DNA of 64,000 nt from NCBI RefSeq assembly GCF_020166105.1, contig NZ_JAIUJY010000003.1:372001-436000 (forward strand). The letters are read 5' to 3'. The stretch comes from Blastococcus sp. LR1 (lineage in GTDB: Bacteria; Actinomycetota; Actinomycetes; Mycobacteriales; Geodermatophilaceae). Shown here in pieces: positions 17,569 through 26,810 of the stretch (positions are counted from its first letter, which is position 1; every line of letters begins with the position of its first letter). A program made the position numbers and the translations under genes. The notes below the pieces were generated by a model. That model was not told where the DNA came from. It did no database searches and saw only the letters and a program-made list of their open reading frames with translations.

Positions 17569-19791
17569 TCAGCCGCCACTCTTGTCGAGGTACATGGCGG
17601 CGTCTGCGTGGGCGATCAGCTCCGCTGCCTCTGCGGCGTCGCGGGGGAACAGAGCGGCTCCGCTACTTGCGCTGAGGCGGACCTCGGCGTGGGCCAGCGC
17701 CAGTGGGCGATCGAGGGCGGCGTGGATGTGCTCCTGGACCCGACGGAGCGTCTCGTCGGCCGACGGCCCCGGGCTCTCCAGCGGGCCCGTCGTCGGGGGC
17801 AGGCCGGCGAGTACCACGAGGAACTCGTCGCCGCCGAGGCGTCCGAGCAGGTCACCAGCGCGGATTGCCGATCGGAGACGGCGCGCTGCCCAGCGCAGCG
17901 CGCTGTCCCCGGCAGCATGGCCGAACCGGTCGTTGATCTCCTTGAACTGGTCCAGATCCAGCATGACGACGGCGACGCTCCCGCCGTTCCGCCGCGCGCG
18001 TCGCAGTTCCAGGCGGAGGTGGTCGAGGGTGTGTGCCCGGTTGGGGAGCGCGGTCAGCTCGTCGTGGTGGGCCAGGTAGGTCGTCCGTCGCTCGCGCTCC
18101 ACCCGGCTCGAGACGTCGAGCTGGTTGCCGATGTAGTGCGTGATGTCGCCGGCGGCATCCGTGACCGGGCTGATGTGGAGCTCGTTCCAGAAGGCCGACC
18201 CGTCGCGCCGGTAGTTGAGCAGGACGGTGTGGACGTCGCGCCCGGCGAGCAGCCGGCGGCTGATTGGCTGCACCTGGGTCGGGTCGGTGGCCGGGCCCTG
18301 CAGGAAGCGGCAGTTGCGGCCCAGCACCTCGTCCGCGGAATAGCCCGTCAGGCGCAGGAACGCTGCGTTGACGTAGACCAGCGGGAGATCCGGCTGCGTG
18401 GCGTCCGCGATGACGATGCCGTTGCTGGCGGTCGAGATGGCCCGGAGCAGGAGATCCGGGAGGACAGCGGGGGGCACGCCCACGGCGCGCGGGGTCTGTG
18501 TGCTGCGTGCAGGCGGCCTCGCGGGCGCAGCGGCGGACATCGCGCGGACCTTCGACAGCACCAGTCCCGCCACCTCGAGGACCCGTTGCCGGTCGTAGGT
18601 CAGGACGTAGTCCAGGCGGCGCGTCGAGTGGCCGACCGGACCGTGCGCGCGGACGGGTTCGTCGCCGCACTCGGCCGTCACGTCCCGAGCGACGAGGGCA
18701 GCGGCGAAGTGCGGGCTGACGACGGTGATCACCCACTGTTCGGTGAGCGGGTCGCCGGACTCGAGTGCCGTGCCGTGCACCCCGGGGGCCGGCTCGTCGG
18801 GCATACCCGCGCCGGTGACGGCGGTCAGCGCGGAGAGGCTGGCCAGGGACTCGTACCTCCGGCGGGTCGCCGGGGTCATGGCCGCTGCGTCCTGGAAGTT
18901 CGCGAGCACCACGGTCTGGTCGTCGAGGAGCAGTGCCTGCCGTTCCAGTTGCCGGGTCATCGAGGCGACCAGCGGCACGGTGGCACGTTGTGCGGCTGAG
19001 GTGGCGGTGAGCATCTCGTACGGCGTCCGGGCGCCTGCGCCTGCATGTCCGCCCCGAGCGGGCGGGGGCGGCGGGACGGGCAGGGCGGACATGCCCTCGG
19101 TCGCCAACGGACCGGGACGTCCGAACATCCATCCCTGACCCAGTCGAGCGCCCATCGCCAGGGCGCGTTCGAGATGCTGCTCGTTCTCGATCCCCTCGGC
19201 GAGGAGGATCGCGCCGGAACGCTCGGCCTCGGCGCGCACGGCGTTGACCACCGCGGCGGTCTGCAGGGTCGTGTGGCCGCGGACCAGGGCGAGGTCGAGC
19301 TTGATCACGTCGGGCCGGAGGAACGGCATGAGCGCGAGCCCCTTGGGCTCGGCGCCGGCGTCGTCCAGGGCGACGTCCCATCCCAGGTCGCGAACGGCAT
19401 GGACGCCGCGGACGAGTTCCGCGGCATTCTCCAGGAGGTCGCGTTCGGTGACCTCGACGACGACGCGCACGTGCTCCGCCGCCAGGTCCGCCCACTCCGC
19501 CAGTCGTCTCGGGGTCAGTGCCGACAGCGTGACCGCTTCGATGTTGACGAACAGCGTGACGGGCCCAGGGCTCCGCCCGGCACCGTGCAGCGCGGCGTGC
19601 AGGCAGCCCTCGTCGAGCTCGGTCAGCGTTCCGGAGGCGCGTGCAGAGGCGAAGAGCGCCTGCGCCGACTCCCGCGGCCCCGGTTCCCCTCGCGACAGCG
19701 CCTCCACCGCGACGAGCGAGCCGTCCCGGAGGTCGACGATCGGTTGGTACAACGTCCGGATCGTCCACCGGGAAGAGGCGGTCGACGTCAC
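17569..19791 (-). CDS. Cyclic-di-GMP protein with EAL, DICT, LOV-type PAS and GGDEF domains
   Basis: A 740-residue signalling protein. Domains in order: EAL phosphodiesterase (about 12-228), a DICT sensory domain (about 257-420), a PAS domain of LOV type (about 447-563) and GGDEF diguanylate cyclase (about 570-735). EAL catalytic residues look intact: Glu30 in VEALSR, Asn83, Glu113/116, Asp143-Asp144, Lys164, Glu199/202 and Gln219. The usual DDFGTG loop reads DDAGAE. The PAS domain has GRNCRFLQG with Cys494, the flavin-adduct cysteine of blue-light LOV receptors. GGDEF is at 653-657 and an RxxD inhibitory site (RAGD, 644-647) lies exactly five residues before it. GTG 19791 follows GGGAGGG. 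Both activities could be present, gated by light or a DICT ligand. Confidence 0.9.
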   Translation of the reverse strand: MTSTASSRWTIRTLYQPIVDLRDGSLVAVEALSRGEPGPRESAQALFASARASGTLTELDEGCLHAALHGAGRSPGPVTLFVNIEAVTLSALTPRRLAEWADLAAEHVRVVVEVTERDLLENAAELVRGVHAVRDLGWDVALDDAGAEPKGLALMPFLRPDVIKLDLALVRGHTTLQTAAVVNAVRAEAERSGAILLAEGIENEQHLERALAMGARLGQGWMFGRPGPLATEGMSALPVPPPPPARGGHAGAGARTPYEMLTATSAAQRATVPLVASMTRQLERQALLLDDQTVVLANFQDAAAMTPATRRRYESLASLSALTAVTGAGMPDEPAPGVHGTALESGDPLTEQWVITVVSPHFAAALVARDVTAECGDEPVRAHGPVGHSTRRLDYVLTYDRQRVLEVAGLVLSKVRAMSAAAPARPPARSTQTPRAVGVPPAVLPDLLLRAISTASNGIVIADATQPDLPLVYVNAAFLRLTGYSADEVLGRNCRFLQGPATDPTQVQPISRRLLAGRDVHTVLLNYRRDGSAFWNELHISPVTDAAGDITHYIGNQLDVSSRVERERRTTYLAHHDELTALPNRAHTLDHLRLELRRARRNGGSVAVVMLDLDQFKEINDRFGHAAGDSALRWAARRLRSAIRAGDLLGRLGGDEFLVVLAGLPPTTGPLESPGPSADETLRRVQEHIHAALDRPLALAHAEVRLSASSGAALFPRDAAEAAELIAHADAAMYLDKSGG

Positions 19792-19991
19792 GTCCCGCAC
19801 CCTCCCACGGAGTCGGCGGGCGTGCGCCGTCTGACGTGGGCGCCTGCATGCCGCTCCCGTGGATGGCATCGGCGGCCGTGCCGTCACGGGGTGCGCATCG
19901 AGTTCGCCGTCGACCCTGCGCCGTGATGTGATCCACAGCACACCGCGTCGGCTGCGGTCCTGCGGGGTTCCTGGGCACGAGGGGGCGTTCC

Positions 19992-21548
19992 ATGCTCGGA
20001 CTGTTCGGCATCATCCTGTCGCTGGTGCTGCTCATGGTGCTGGCCTACCGCGGGATCAACGTGCTGATCCTCGCGCCGCTGATGGCGCTGCTCGCCACCG
20101 CCTTCGCCGGGGGCCTGCCGCTGCTGGCCACGTACACCCAGGTCTTCATGCCGGCCCTCGGCAACTACGTCATCACGTACTTCCCGCTGTTCCTGCTCGG
20201 GGCCATCTTCGGCAAGCTGATGGACGACTCCGGAGCGGCCAGAGTCATCGCGCACTCCCTGGTCGACAAGCTCGGCGGCAAGCGCGCGATTCTCGCGATC
20301 GTCCTGGCCGTCGGCATCCTCACCTACGGCGGCGTGTCCCTGTTCGTCGTCGCCTTCGCGGTGTTCCCCATCGCCGCAGCGCTGTTCCGCGAAGCCGCCG
20401 TCCCCAAGCGGCTGATCCCGGCCGCGATCGCACTGGGTTCGTCCACCTTCACGATGACCGCGCTGCCCGGCACCCCGGCCATCCAGAACGCCATCCCGGC
20501 GCCCTTCTTCGGCACCAACGCCTTCGCCGCGCCCGTTCTGGGCATCATCGCCGGGTTGGTCATGTTCGGTGGCGGCATGGCCTGGCTGACCTGGCGGGCG
20601 CGACGGGCCGCGGCGGCCGGCGAGGGGTACCTCGACGACCCCTCGGGCAACCCGGACGACCGTGGTGACACCCCACCCGGAGGCGCCGGCTCCGGGGGAG
20701 CGCGCCCGCTGGCGTCCGGCCCGGGTGGGGGTGCGGCCGGACCCGGCACCGGGGCGGCCGACCCCACCGGAGAGCTCGACCAGCCCTCCGGCAGCTCCAC
20801 GGCCGGTGGCTCCGTCGTCGACGAGCAGACCGAGCGGCCGGCGAACCGGCCGTCGGTGGCCGTGTCCTACCTGCCGATCCTCGTGGTCATCGCGACCAAC
20901 TACGTATTGGTGACGTGGGTCTTCCCCGCCATGAACACCGACTACCTGGCCGAGGACGCCTACGGCGCCACCGACATCCAGACGGTCGGCGGCATCTGGG
21001 CGATCATCGTCGCGCTGGTCGCCTCCTGCGCGCTCATCCTCGCCCTCAACTGGAGGCGGTTGCCGAGTGCGAAGCAGTCGATCAACGCCGGCACGATGGG
21101 CTCGCTGCTGCCCATCTTCAACACCGCCAGCGAGGTCGGCTACGGCGCGGTCATCGCCTCTCTGCCGGCCTTCCGCATGGTGCGCGACGCCGTGCTGGGA
21201 GTCTCGGGCAACCCGCTGATCTCCCTGGCCGTCGCAGTCAACGTGCTCGCCGGCATCACCGGTTCGGCGTCCGGCGGCATGAGCATCGCGCTGCAGACGC
21301 TCGGTGACGACTTCCGCGCCCTCGCCGAGGACCAGGGCATCAGCCTGGAGCTCATGCACCGGGTGACCGCTATCGCCTCCGGTGGGTTCGACGCCCTGCC
21401 GCACAACGGCGCCGTCATCACTCTGCTGGCCATCTGCGGGCTGACCCATCGGCAGTCCTACAAGGACATCTTCGTGGTGGCCGTCGCCGTCCCGGTGCTG
21501 GCCCTGATCGTGGTGATCGCGCTCGGCACCTTCTTCGGGGGTTTCTGA
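19992..21548 (+). CDS. GntP-family permease
   Basis: A 518-residue integral membrane protein resembling GntP-family transporters for gluconate or D-3-hydroxybutyrate. Signatures include PLFLLGAIFGKLMDDSG (about 58-74), the STFTMTALPGTPAIQN stretch (about 151-166) and AGITGSASGGMSIALQTLG near the C-terminus. Between helices there is an unusual cytoplasmic insert of roughly 70 residues (about 212-280) almost wholly Gly, Pro, Ala, Ser and Asp, presumably disordered. It is divergent from the EAL-LOV-GGDEF gene with 200 bp between them. No operon partner is obvious. The transported acid is unknown; hydroxybutyrate would fit the acyl-CoA theme but is conjecture. Confidence 0.82.
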   Translation: MLGLFGIILSLVLLMVLAYRGINVLILAPLMALLATAFAGGLPLLATYTQVFMPALGNYVITYFPLFLLGAIFGKLMDDSGAARVIAHSLVDKLGGKRAILAIVLAVGILTYGGVSLFVVAFAVFPIAAALFREAAVPKRLIPAAIALGSSTFTMTALPGTPAIQNAIPAPFFGTNAFAAPVLGIIAGLVMFGGGMAWLTWRARRAAAAGEGYLDDPSGNPDDRGDTPPGGAGSGGARPLASGPGGGAAGPGTGAADPTGELDQPSGSSTAGGSVVDEQTERPANRPSVAVSYLPILVVIATNYVLVTWVFPAMNTDYLAEDAYGATDIQTVGGIWAIIVALVASCALILALNWRRLPSAKQSINAGTMGSLLPIFNTASEVGYGAVIASLPAFRMVRDAVLGVSGNPLISLAVAVNVLAGITGSASGGMSIALQTLGDDFRALAEDQGISLELMHRVTAIASGGFDALPHNGAVITLLAICGLTHRQSYKDIFVVAVAVPVLALIVVIALGTFFGGF

Positions 21549-21616
21549 CCCGACGGAGGCGAGCGGCACGGACGGCTGATCCGTCGCGGCGTGCCAGGAG
21601 TCGTGCGGCGGTCTCG

Positions 21617-21622
21617 TATGTT
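21617..21622 (+). promoter_or_regulatory. Putative -10 box for a leaderless transcript
   Basis: TATGTT ends 8 nt before the ATG at 21631, with no Shine-Dalgarno sequence between. Confidence 0.4.
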
Positions 21623-21630
21623 CCTCAGGC

Positions 21631-22797
21631 ATGCGGGCCCCAGCATCGGTCGACTCCGTGCGCGGCTGGGTCATGGTGGCCGCCGCGTTCGCCGCGATGT
21701 TCGTCTCGTTCGGGATCGCCTACTCCTTCGGCGCGTTCCTCGAGCCGATGTCGGAAGAGTTCGGGTCGGGTCGTGGCATCACGTCGGCCTTCTTCGCCCT
21801 GACGTCCCTCACATACTTCGGCCTCGGCGCCCTGAGCGGCATCGCGGTGGACCGCTACGGCCCTCGGCGGGTGCTGCTCGTCGGTGCGCTCGCCCTGGGT
21901 GCCGGGCTCGCCGCGACATCGGTGGCAGGAGAGCTGTGGATCGGCCTGGCCACCTACGGCCTGGGGGTCGGCATCGGAGTCGCCTGTGCCTACGTTCCGA
22001 TGGTCGCCGTCGTCAGTGGGTGGTTCGAGCGACGGCGCACGCTGGCCATCGGGGTGGCAGTGACCGGGATCGGCCTGGGCACCCTCACCGTCGCGCCGCT
22101 GGCCGCCGCACTGATCGGCGACCTCGGATGGCGGAACACGCACCTCGTGCTGGGCCTGGCCGGCACGATCGTCCTCATCGCCTGCGCCCTGGTCGTCGAA
22201 CGCCCGCCGGTGCAGGCCGGCCCGGCGGCGCTGACCCTGCGCGAGGCCGTGCGGAACCGCGACTACCGGCGGTTGTACCTGGCGTCGGGCCTGCTGTCCG
22301 TCGCGCTCTTCGTGCCGTTCGTGCATCTCCCCGGGTACGCCGAGGCCGCCGGCGTGGGCCGGGTCGCGGCGGCGGCGCTGGTCGGGGTCATCGGCGCCGC
22401 GAGCATCGCCGGCCGACTGCTGCTCGGGCTGGTCGCGGCACGAACCGGTGCGCTGCGTGCCTTCCAGGGGTGCTTCCTGGCCATGGGCGCGAGCTTCGCG
22501 CTGTGGAGCCTCGGTGGCGGTTACGGCGTGCTGGTCGTCTTCGCCGTCGTGCTGGGTGTCGGATACGGGGGGTTCGTCGCGATCGGTCCGGCGGTCGTGG
22601 CCGAGCGCTTCGGCACGACACGCCTGGGCGGGCTGCTGGGGTTCCTCTACACCAGCGCCGGGATCGGTTCGGCGATCGGCTCCCCGCTGGCCGGCGCTGC
22701 TGTCGACGGCTTCGGTTCCTACACCCCGGCCATCGCCGGATGCCTCGCCCTCGGGTTGGCCGCCTACCTGGTCGTGCTCAGCGTCGGCCGTTCCTAG
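21631..22797 (+). CDS. MFS transporter, monocarboxylate/oxalate-formate-like
   Basis: A 388-residue twelve-helix permease starting MRAPASVDSVRGWVMVAAAF. The first helix pair (SFGIAYSFGAFLEPMSEEFG), LSGIAVDRYGPRRVLLVG as loop 2-3 motif, and VVSGWFERRRTLAIGVAVTG at helix 4-5 match MCT/OFA-type transporters of small monocarboxylates. The C-terminal half keeps the LGGLLGFLYTSAGIGSAIGS pattern of the group. Translation starts at ATG 21631, 8 nt behind a TATGTT box and without a ribosome-binding site. It ends 28 bp short of the convergent UvrA-type gene. The substrate is unknown. Confidence 0.83.
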   Translation: MRAPASVDSVRGWVMVAAAFAAMFVSFGIAYSFGAFLEPMSEEFGSGRGITSAFFALTSLTYFGLGALSGIAVDRYGPRRVLLVGALALGAGLAATSVAGELWIGLATYGLGVGIGVACAYVPMVAVVSGWFERRRTLAIGVAVTGIGLGTLTVAPLAAALIGDLGWRNTHLVLGLAGTIVLIACALVVERPPVQAGPAALTLREAVRNRDYRRLYLASGLLSVALFVPFVHLPGYAEAAGVGRVAAAALVGVIGAASIAGRLLLGLVAARTGALRAFQGCFLAMGASFALWSLGGGYGVLVVFAVVLGVGYGGFVAIGPAVVAERFGTTRLGGLLGFLYTSAGIGSAIGSPLAGAAVDGFGSYTPAIAGCLALGLAAYLVVLSVGRS

Positions 22798-22825
22798 GCG
22801 GTCCGGGTGACCGGCTGTGGGCGCA

Positions 22826-25294
22826 TCAGGAGCCGGCGAGCCGCCGCGCGAGGTAGGGCGCGGTGGCGCTGCCCGCGGCCGCGGCGATCTGGGCCGGGGT
22901 GCCGGAGGCGACCACGCGCCCGCCCGCATTCCCGCCGCCCGGGCCCAGGTCGATGACCCAGTCCGCGGAGACGATCGTGTCCAGGTCGTGCTCGACCAGG
23001 ACGACGGTGTTGCCGGCGTCGACGAGCCGGTGCAGCTGCTGCAGCAACAGCCGGATGTCGGCCGGGTGCAGGCCCGCCGTCGGCTCGTCGAGCAGGTAGA
23101 GGGCATGGCCCCTGCTGGCACGCTGCAGCTCGGTGGCGAGCTTGATGCGCTGGGCCTCGCCACCGCTGAGCTCGGTCGCCGGCTGGCCCAGCCGCAGGTA
23201 TCCCAGTCCGACGTCCTGCAGCGTCTGCAGGCTCCGCGTCGCGGCCGGGACATCGGCCAGGAACGCGACGGCGTCGTCGACCGACAGAGCCAGGACGTCG
23301 GCGATGCTCTTGCCGTGGTGGAGCACCTCGAGGGTCTCGGCGTTGTAGCGGGCGCCGGAGCAGGTCGGGCAGGGCGCGTAGGTGCCGGGCAGGAAGAGCA
23401 GTTCGACGGAGACGAAGCCTTCCCCCTGGCAGGTCTCGCAGCGGCCCTCGGCGACGTTGAAGGAGAACCGCCCGGCCGTGTAGCCGCGGGCCCGCGCCTC
23501 GTCGGTCGAGGCGTACAGCTTGCGCACGGCGTCGAACAGGCCGGTGTACGTGGCCAGGTTGGACCGGGGCGTGCGGCCGATGGGCCGCTGGTCGACCCGG
23601 ACGAGCCGGTCGAACGCCTCCAGCCCGGTCGCGTCCCGCAGGTCGATGTCGAGGTCCTCGTCGTCCGGGTCCTCCGACCGCGGGCCGAGGTGCCGTCGCA
23701 CGACCTCGGCGAGCACCTGCGTGACCAGCGTCGACTTGCCGGAGCCCGAGACCCCGGTCACCGCCGTCAGCACCCCGAGCGGCACGTCGACGGAGACGTC
23801 CTGCAGGTTGTGCCGGGAGATGCCGCGCAGGTGCAGCCAGCCCCGCGGCACCCGGGCGGAGTGCTCGATCGGCTCGGAGCGGCCGAAGAGGTACCGGCCG
23901 GTGGGGGAGTCCTCCACCGACTCCAGGCCGGCGACCGGTCCGCTGTAGAGCACCCGCCCGCCGCCGGCGCCCGCCGCGGGGCCGATGTCGATGACCCAGT
24001 CGGCCCGGCGGACGACGTCCATGTCGTGCTCGACGACGAAGAGCGAGTTGCCCGACGCCTTGAGCTGGTCGAGCACGTCCAGCAGCGGCTCCGCGTCCGC
24101 GGGGTGCAGGCCCGCCGAGGGCTCGTCGAGCACGTAGACGACGCCGAACAACCCGGACCGCAACTGGGTGGCGATCCGCAGCCGCTGGGCCTCGCCCGGC
24201 GACAGGGTGGTCGAGGGCCGGCCGAGTCCGAGGTACCCGAGGCCGAGGTCGAGCAGCACGTCGATGCGGGTGACCAGGTCGGCGCTGATCCGCACGGCGA
24301 CCTCGGTCGACTCGCCGGACTCCGCGCTCGACGTGGCGGCACCGGGCTCGGCGAGCAGCGCCACGGGCCGCAGCAGCGCCGCGACCTCGACGAGCGACAT
24401 CGCGTTGACCTCGGCGATCGAGTGGCCGGCGAAGGTCACCGCGAGCGCTTCGGGCCGCAGCCGGCTGCCGGAGCACTCGGGGCAGGCGATGCTCTCGACG
24501 AACCGCATCGCCCGGTCCCGCATCCGCTGACTCGGGGAGTCGGCGAGCACGTGCATGACGTGCTTGCGGGCGCTCCAGAACTTGCCGTGGTAGCTGTGGT
24601 CGATGCGGTCGCGCTCGGGCTTGATGAGGACGGAGGGCTGCTCGTCGGTGAACAGCAGCCAGGTCCGGTCCTTGCGGGCGAGGTCGCGCCACGGGGTGTC
24701 GACGTCGATGCCGAGCCCGGTCACGATGCTGCGCAGGTTGGCGCCCTGCCAGGCGCCGGGCCACGCCGCGATGGCGCCGTCGCGGATGCTCAGCGACGGG
24801 TCGGGGACCAGGAGGTCCTCGGTGACGTCGTGCACCTCACCGAGCCCCTGGCAGCGTGGGCAGGCGCCGGCCGCGGTGTTGGGGGAGAAGGCGTCGGCGG
24901 CCAGGCGGCCGGCTCCCGGCGGGTAGGTGCCGGCGCGCGAGTAGAGCATCCGCAGCAGGTTGGACAGCGTGGTCAGGGTGCCGACCGTCGACCTCGAGCT
25001 CGGCGCTCCGCGACGCTGCTGGAGGGCCACGGCCGGTGGCAGCCCGGTGATCTCCCGGACGTGCGGTGCGCCCACCTGCTGCACCAGCCGGCGGGCATAC
25101 GGTGCCACCGACTCGAAGTACCGCCGCTGCGCCTCGGCGTAGAGCGTGCCGAACGCGAGCGAGGACTTCCCGGAACCGGAGACGCCGGTGAAGGCGACCA
25201 TCGCGTTCCGCGGGATGTCGACGTCGACGTTGCGCAGGTTGTGCTCGGAGGCGCCGCGGACGTGCACGAAGGAATCGGTAGCCGCGTCTTCCAC
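22826..25294 (-). CDS. UvrA-type ABC ATPase (UvrA2/DrrC-like)
   Basis: An 822-residue ABC protein with two UvrA-type nucleotide-binding halves. Walker A motifs are GVSGSGKSSL (38-47) and a second GVSGSGKSTLV; ABC signatures are LSPGEAQRLR and LSGGEAQRIK. Zinc-binding cysteine pairs include CPRCQGLG, CPECSGSRL, CETCQGEG and CPTCSGARYN. At 822 residues it is about 130 shorter than housekeeping UvrA (around 950), consistent with the UvrA2 class that lacks the UvrB-interaction domain and includes the daunorubicin-resistance protein DrrC. A role in recognising drug- or damage-distorted DNA is likely; the canonical uvrA is presumably elsewhere. Both flanking genes appear unrelated. Confidence 0.88.
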   Translation of the reverse strand: MEDAATDSFVHVRGASEHNLRNVDVDIPRNAMVAFTGVSGSGKSSLAFGTLYAEAQRRYFESVAPYARRLVQQVGAPHVREITGLPPAVALQQRRGAPSSRSTVGTLTTLSNLLRMLYSRAGTYPPGAGRLAADAFSPNTAAGACPRCQGLGEVHDVTEDLLVPDPSLSIRDGAIAAWPGAWQGANLRSIVTGLGIDVDTPWRDLARKDRTWLLFTDEQPSVLIKPERDRIDHSYHGKFWSARKHVMHVLADSPSQRMRDRAMRFVESIACPECSGSRLRPEALAVTFAGHSIAEVNAMSLVEVAALLRPVALLAEPGAATSSAESGESTEVAVRISADLVTRIDVLLDLGLGYLGLGRPSTTLSPGEAQRLRIATQLRSGLFGVVYVLDEPSAGLHPADAEPLLDVLDQLKASGNSLFVVEHDMDVVRRADWVIDIGPAAGAGGGRVLYSGPVAGLESVEDSPTGRYLFGRSEPIEHSARVPRGWLHLRGISRHNLQDVSVDVPLGVLTAVTGVSGSGKSTLVTQVLAEVVRRHLGPRSEDPDDEDLDIDLRDATGLEAFDRLVRVDQRPIGRTPRSNLATYTGLFDAVRKLYASTDEARARGYTAGRFSFNVAEGRCETCQGEGFVSVELLFLPGTYAPCPTCSGARYNAETLEVLHHGKSIADVLALSVDDAVAFLADVPAATRSLQTLQDVGLGYLRLGQPATELSGGEAQRIKLATELQRASRGHALYLLDEPTAGLHPADIRLLLQQLHRLVDAGNTVVLVEHDLDTIVSADWVIDLGPGGGNAGGRVVASGTPAQIAAAAGSATAPYLARRLAGS

Positions 25295-25410
25295 CCGCGC
25301 AGGCTAGCCACCGTCGGCGCCACCGGCCCGGAAGGCTCCTGGTCAGGGGACCGCCGAGCGCGGTCACCGCGCCGGTGCGGGACCCCACGACGTCATCGGG
25401 CGACGTCCGG

Positions 25411-26385
25411 TCAGGCCATGTCCACCGCGATCTTCAGCTGCCCGGGGCGTGGAGAGGCCGCGGCGCTGAAGGCCGCCTGCACGTCGGCAACCGGGTGGAC
25501 GGAGCTGATGTAGCCCTCCCGCAGTTCCGGGTGCGCGGCCAGGTAGGCGTCGGCGTCCGCCAGCACCCGGCGTCGGTCCAGGGCGACTCCCGAGCGGAGC
25601 GTCAGGTTCTTCCGCAGGAAGGTCATCATGTCGAAGGGGTAGACCGGGTCGTCGGGAACGCCGAAGTAGAAGACCTGGCCGCCGAACGACACGGCGTCCA
25701 GGGCCGGCGCGAGCGTGGAGATCTGGTGGCCCACCGCCTCCACGACCACCGACGGCCGGTCGGCGTCGGACAGGCGCTCCGCCCACCGCTCGGCGCGGGC
25801 GGTGACCATGTCGTCCACGCCGAACATCGAGGCGACGTCGGTGCGGTCGACCGGGTCGATGCCGGTCACCCGGCGGGCGCCCCGGGCCTTGAGGACGTGG
25901 CTGAAGAGCAGGCCGATCGGGCCCTGGCCGATCACCGCCACCGACGTCCCGGAGACGTCGCCGAGCTGCTCGACGGCGTAGAGCACGCACGCCAGGGGCT
26001 GCAGGAGGACGGCGGTGGTGGGCGGGAGGCCGGGGTCGTAGCCGGCCAGGCCGTCGCCGTCGGTGGCCACGAGCTCGGCGATGCCGTCGAACATCGAGGC
26101 CCAGCCGACGACGAGGTCACCGGGGGAGTGGTCGGGGTGCCGGCTGGCCACGACCTCGCCGACGATCTCGTGCAGCGGGAAGCCCGGAGCCCGGGTCGCG
26201 CCCCAGCCGTCCTCGGCGGCCGGGTGCGGCCACAGCCCGCCCCGGAAGTTGGGCAGGTCGCTGCCGCAGATGGCCCCGGCACGGGTGGCCAGCAGCACGT
26301 GGCGGGGGGCCAGGGCCGCGGGGTCGGGGGCCGGGACCTCGACCTGCTCGAACCGGAAGGGGCCGCTGAGCGCCTGCGCCCACAT
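25411..26385 (-). CDS. Zinc-type MDR dehydrogenase lacking the structural zinc lobe
   Basis: A 324-residue medium-chain dehydrogenase. It has a catalytic-zinc cysteine in AGAICGSDLPNF and the cofactor motif VIGQGPIGLLFSHVLKARGA. It lacks the four-cysteine structural zinc cluster present in the ADH at 523. That places it nearer threonine/sorbitol-type or secondary metabolite dehydrogenases. The ATG at 26385 (MWAQALSGPFRFEQVEVPAP) follows a GGAG site; the frame upstream is arginine/proline noise. It borders the gene-poor accessory stretch that begins here. The substrate is unknown. Confidence 0.82.
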   Translation of the reverse strand: MWAQALSGPFRFEQVEVPAPDPAALAPRHVLLATRAGAICGSDLPNFRGGLWPHPAAEDGWGATRAPGFPLHEIVGEVVASRHPDHSPGDLVVGWASMFDGIAELVATDGDGLAGYDPGLPPTTAVLLQPLACVLYAVEQLGDVSGTSVAVIGQGPIGLLFSHVLKARGARRVTGIDPVDRTDVASMFGVDDMVTARAERWAERLSDADRPSVVVEAVGHQISTLAPALDAVSFGGQVFYFGVPDDPVYPFDMMTFLRKNLTLRSGVALDRRRVLADADAYLAAHPELREGYISSVHPVADVQAAFSAAASPRPGQLKIAVDMA

Positions 26386-26810
26386 GGCAGATCTCCGTCC
26401 TGCTGGTGCCCGCCACCGGACGGGTCGACGCCAGCCTGCCCGATGAACCGGGGCCACGGCCAGACGTGGACGGCTGCGTCGGAGCCGCGTCCGGGGCGCC
26501 GTCTCGGCACGTCGGTCGTCCTGCTCGTTCCTGCAGGAGGAAGTCGTAGGCGGCCCGTCCGCGGGGCGATCCCGACGAGAGAACCCCCACGGCTCGACAG
26601 CCGTGACGTCAATGTGTGTCCGAGGGGCGACACGCTACATACGCACACGCCTGCGCCCGGTCTGAGTCAACCGAACCATGGGCAGTCCCGCCCTTTGGCG
26701 GGGTCGGGTGTCGCGGCCCGGCGGTCCGGTAAGCGGGCACGACCAGGCGGAATCTCGGTCAGCAGTCCCCCCGAGAGATCTATGTGGCAACGAAGCCCGT
26801 GCCGCCGTGG
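26386..26810. other. Gene-free stretch at the left end of an accessory segment
   Basis: No convincing reading frame on either strand over 425 bp. Its base composition looks less GC-rich than the surroundings. It contains the left att-like repeat (26581-26631) and a 7-bp inverted repeat CACGGCT/AGCCGTG at 26588-26605. Confidence 0.5.
26581..26631. repeat. Left copy of an imperfect direct repeat (possible att site)
   Basis: Aligns with 27985-28046. Both copies have GAACCCCCAC, a GGC-N-GCCGTG hairpin, TCAA and then GTGTCCGAGGGG. The last block read on the minus strand (CCCCTCGGACAC) looks like the 3' acceptor end of an actinobacterial tRNA-Leu, a common integrase target. Identity is imperfect, roughly 70 % by eye, so this is a decayed or coincidental pair. 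Confidence 0.35.

Noticed and set aside
22817-25513. 898-codon open frame on the plus strand
   Set aside because: Mirror frame of the UvrA-type gene, whose ABC motifs are unmistakable.
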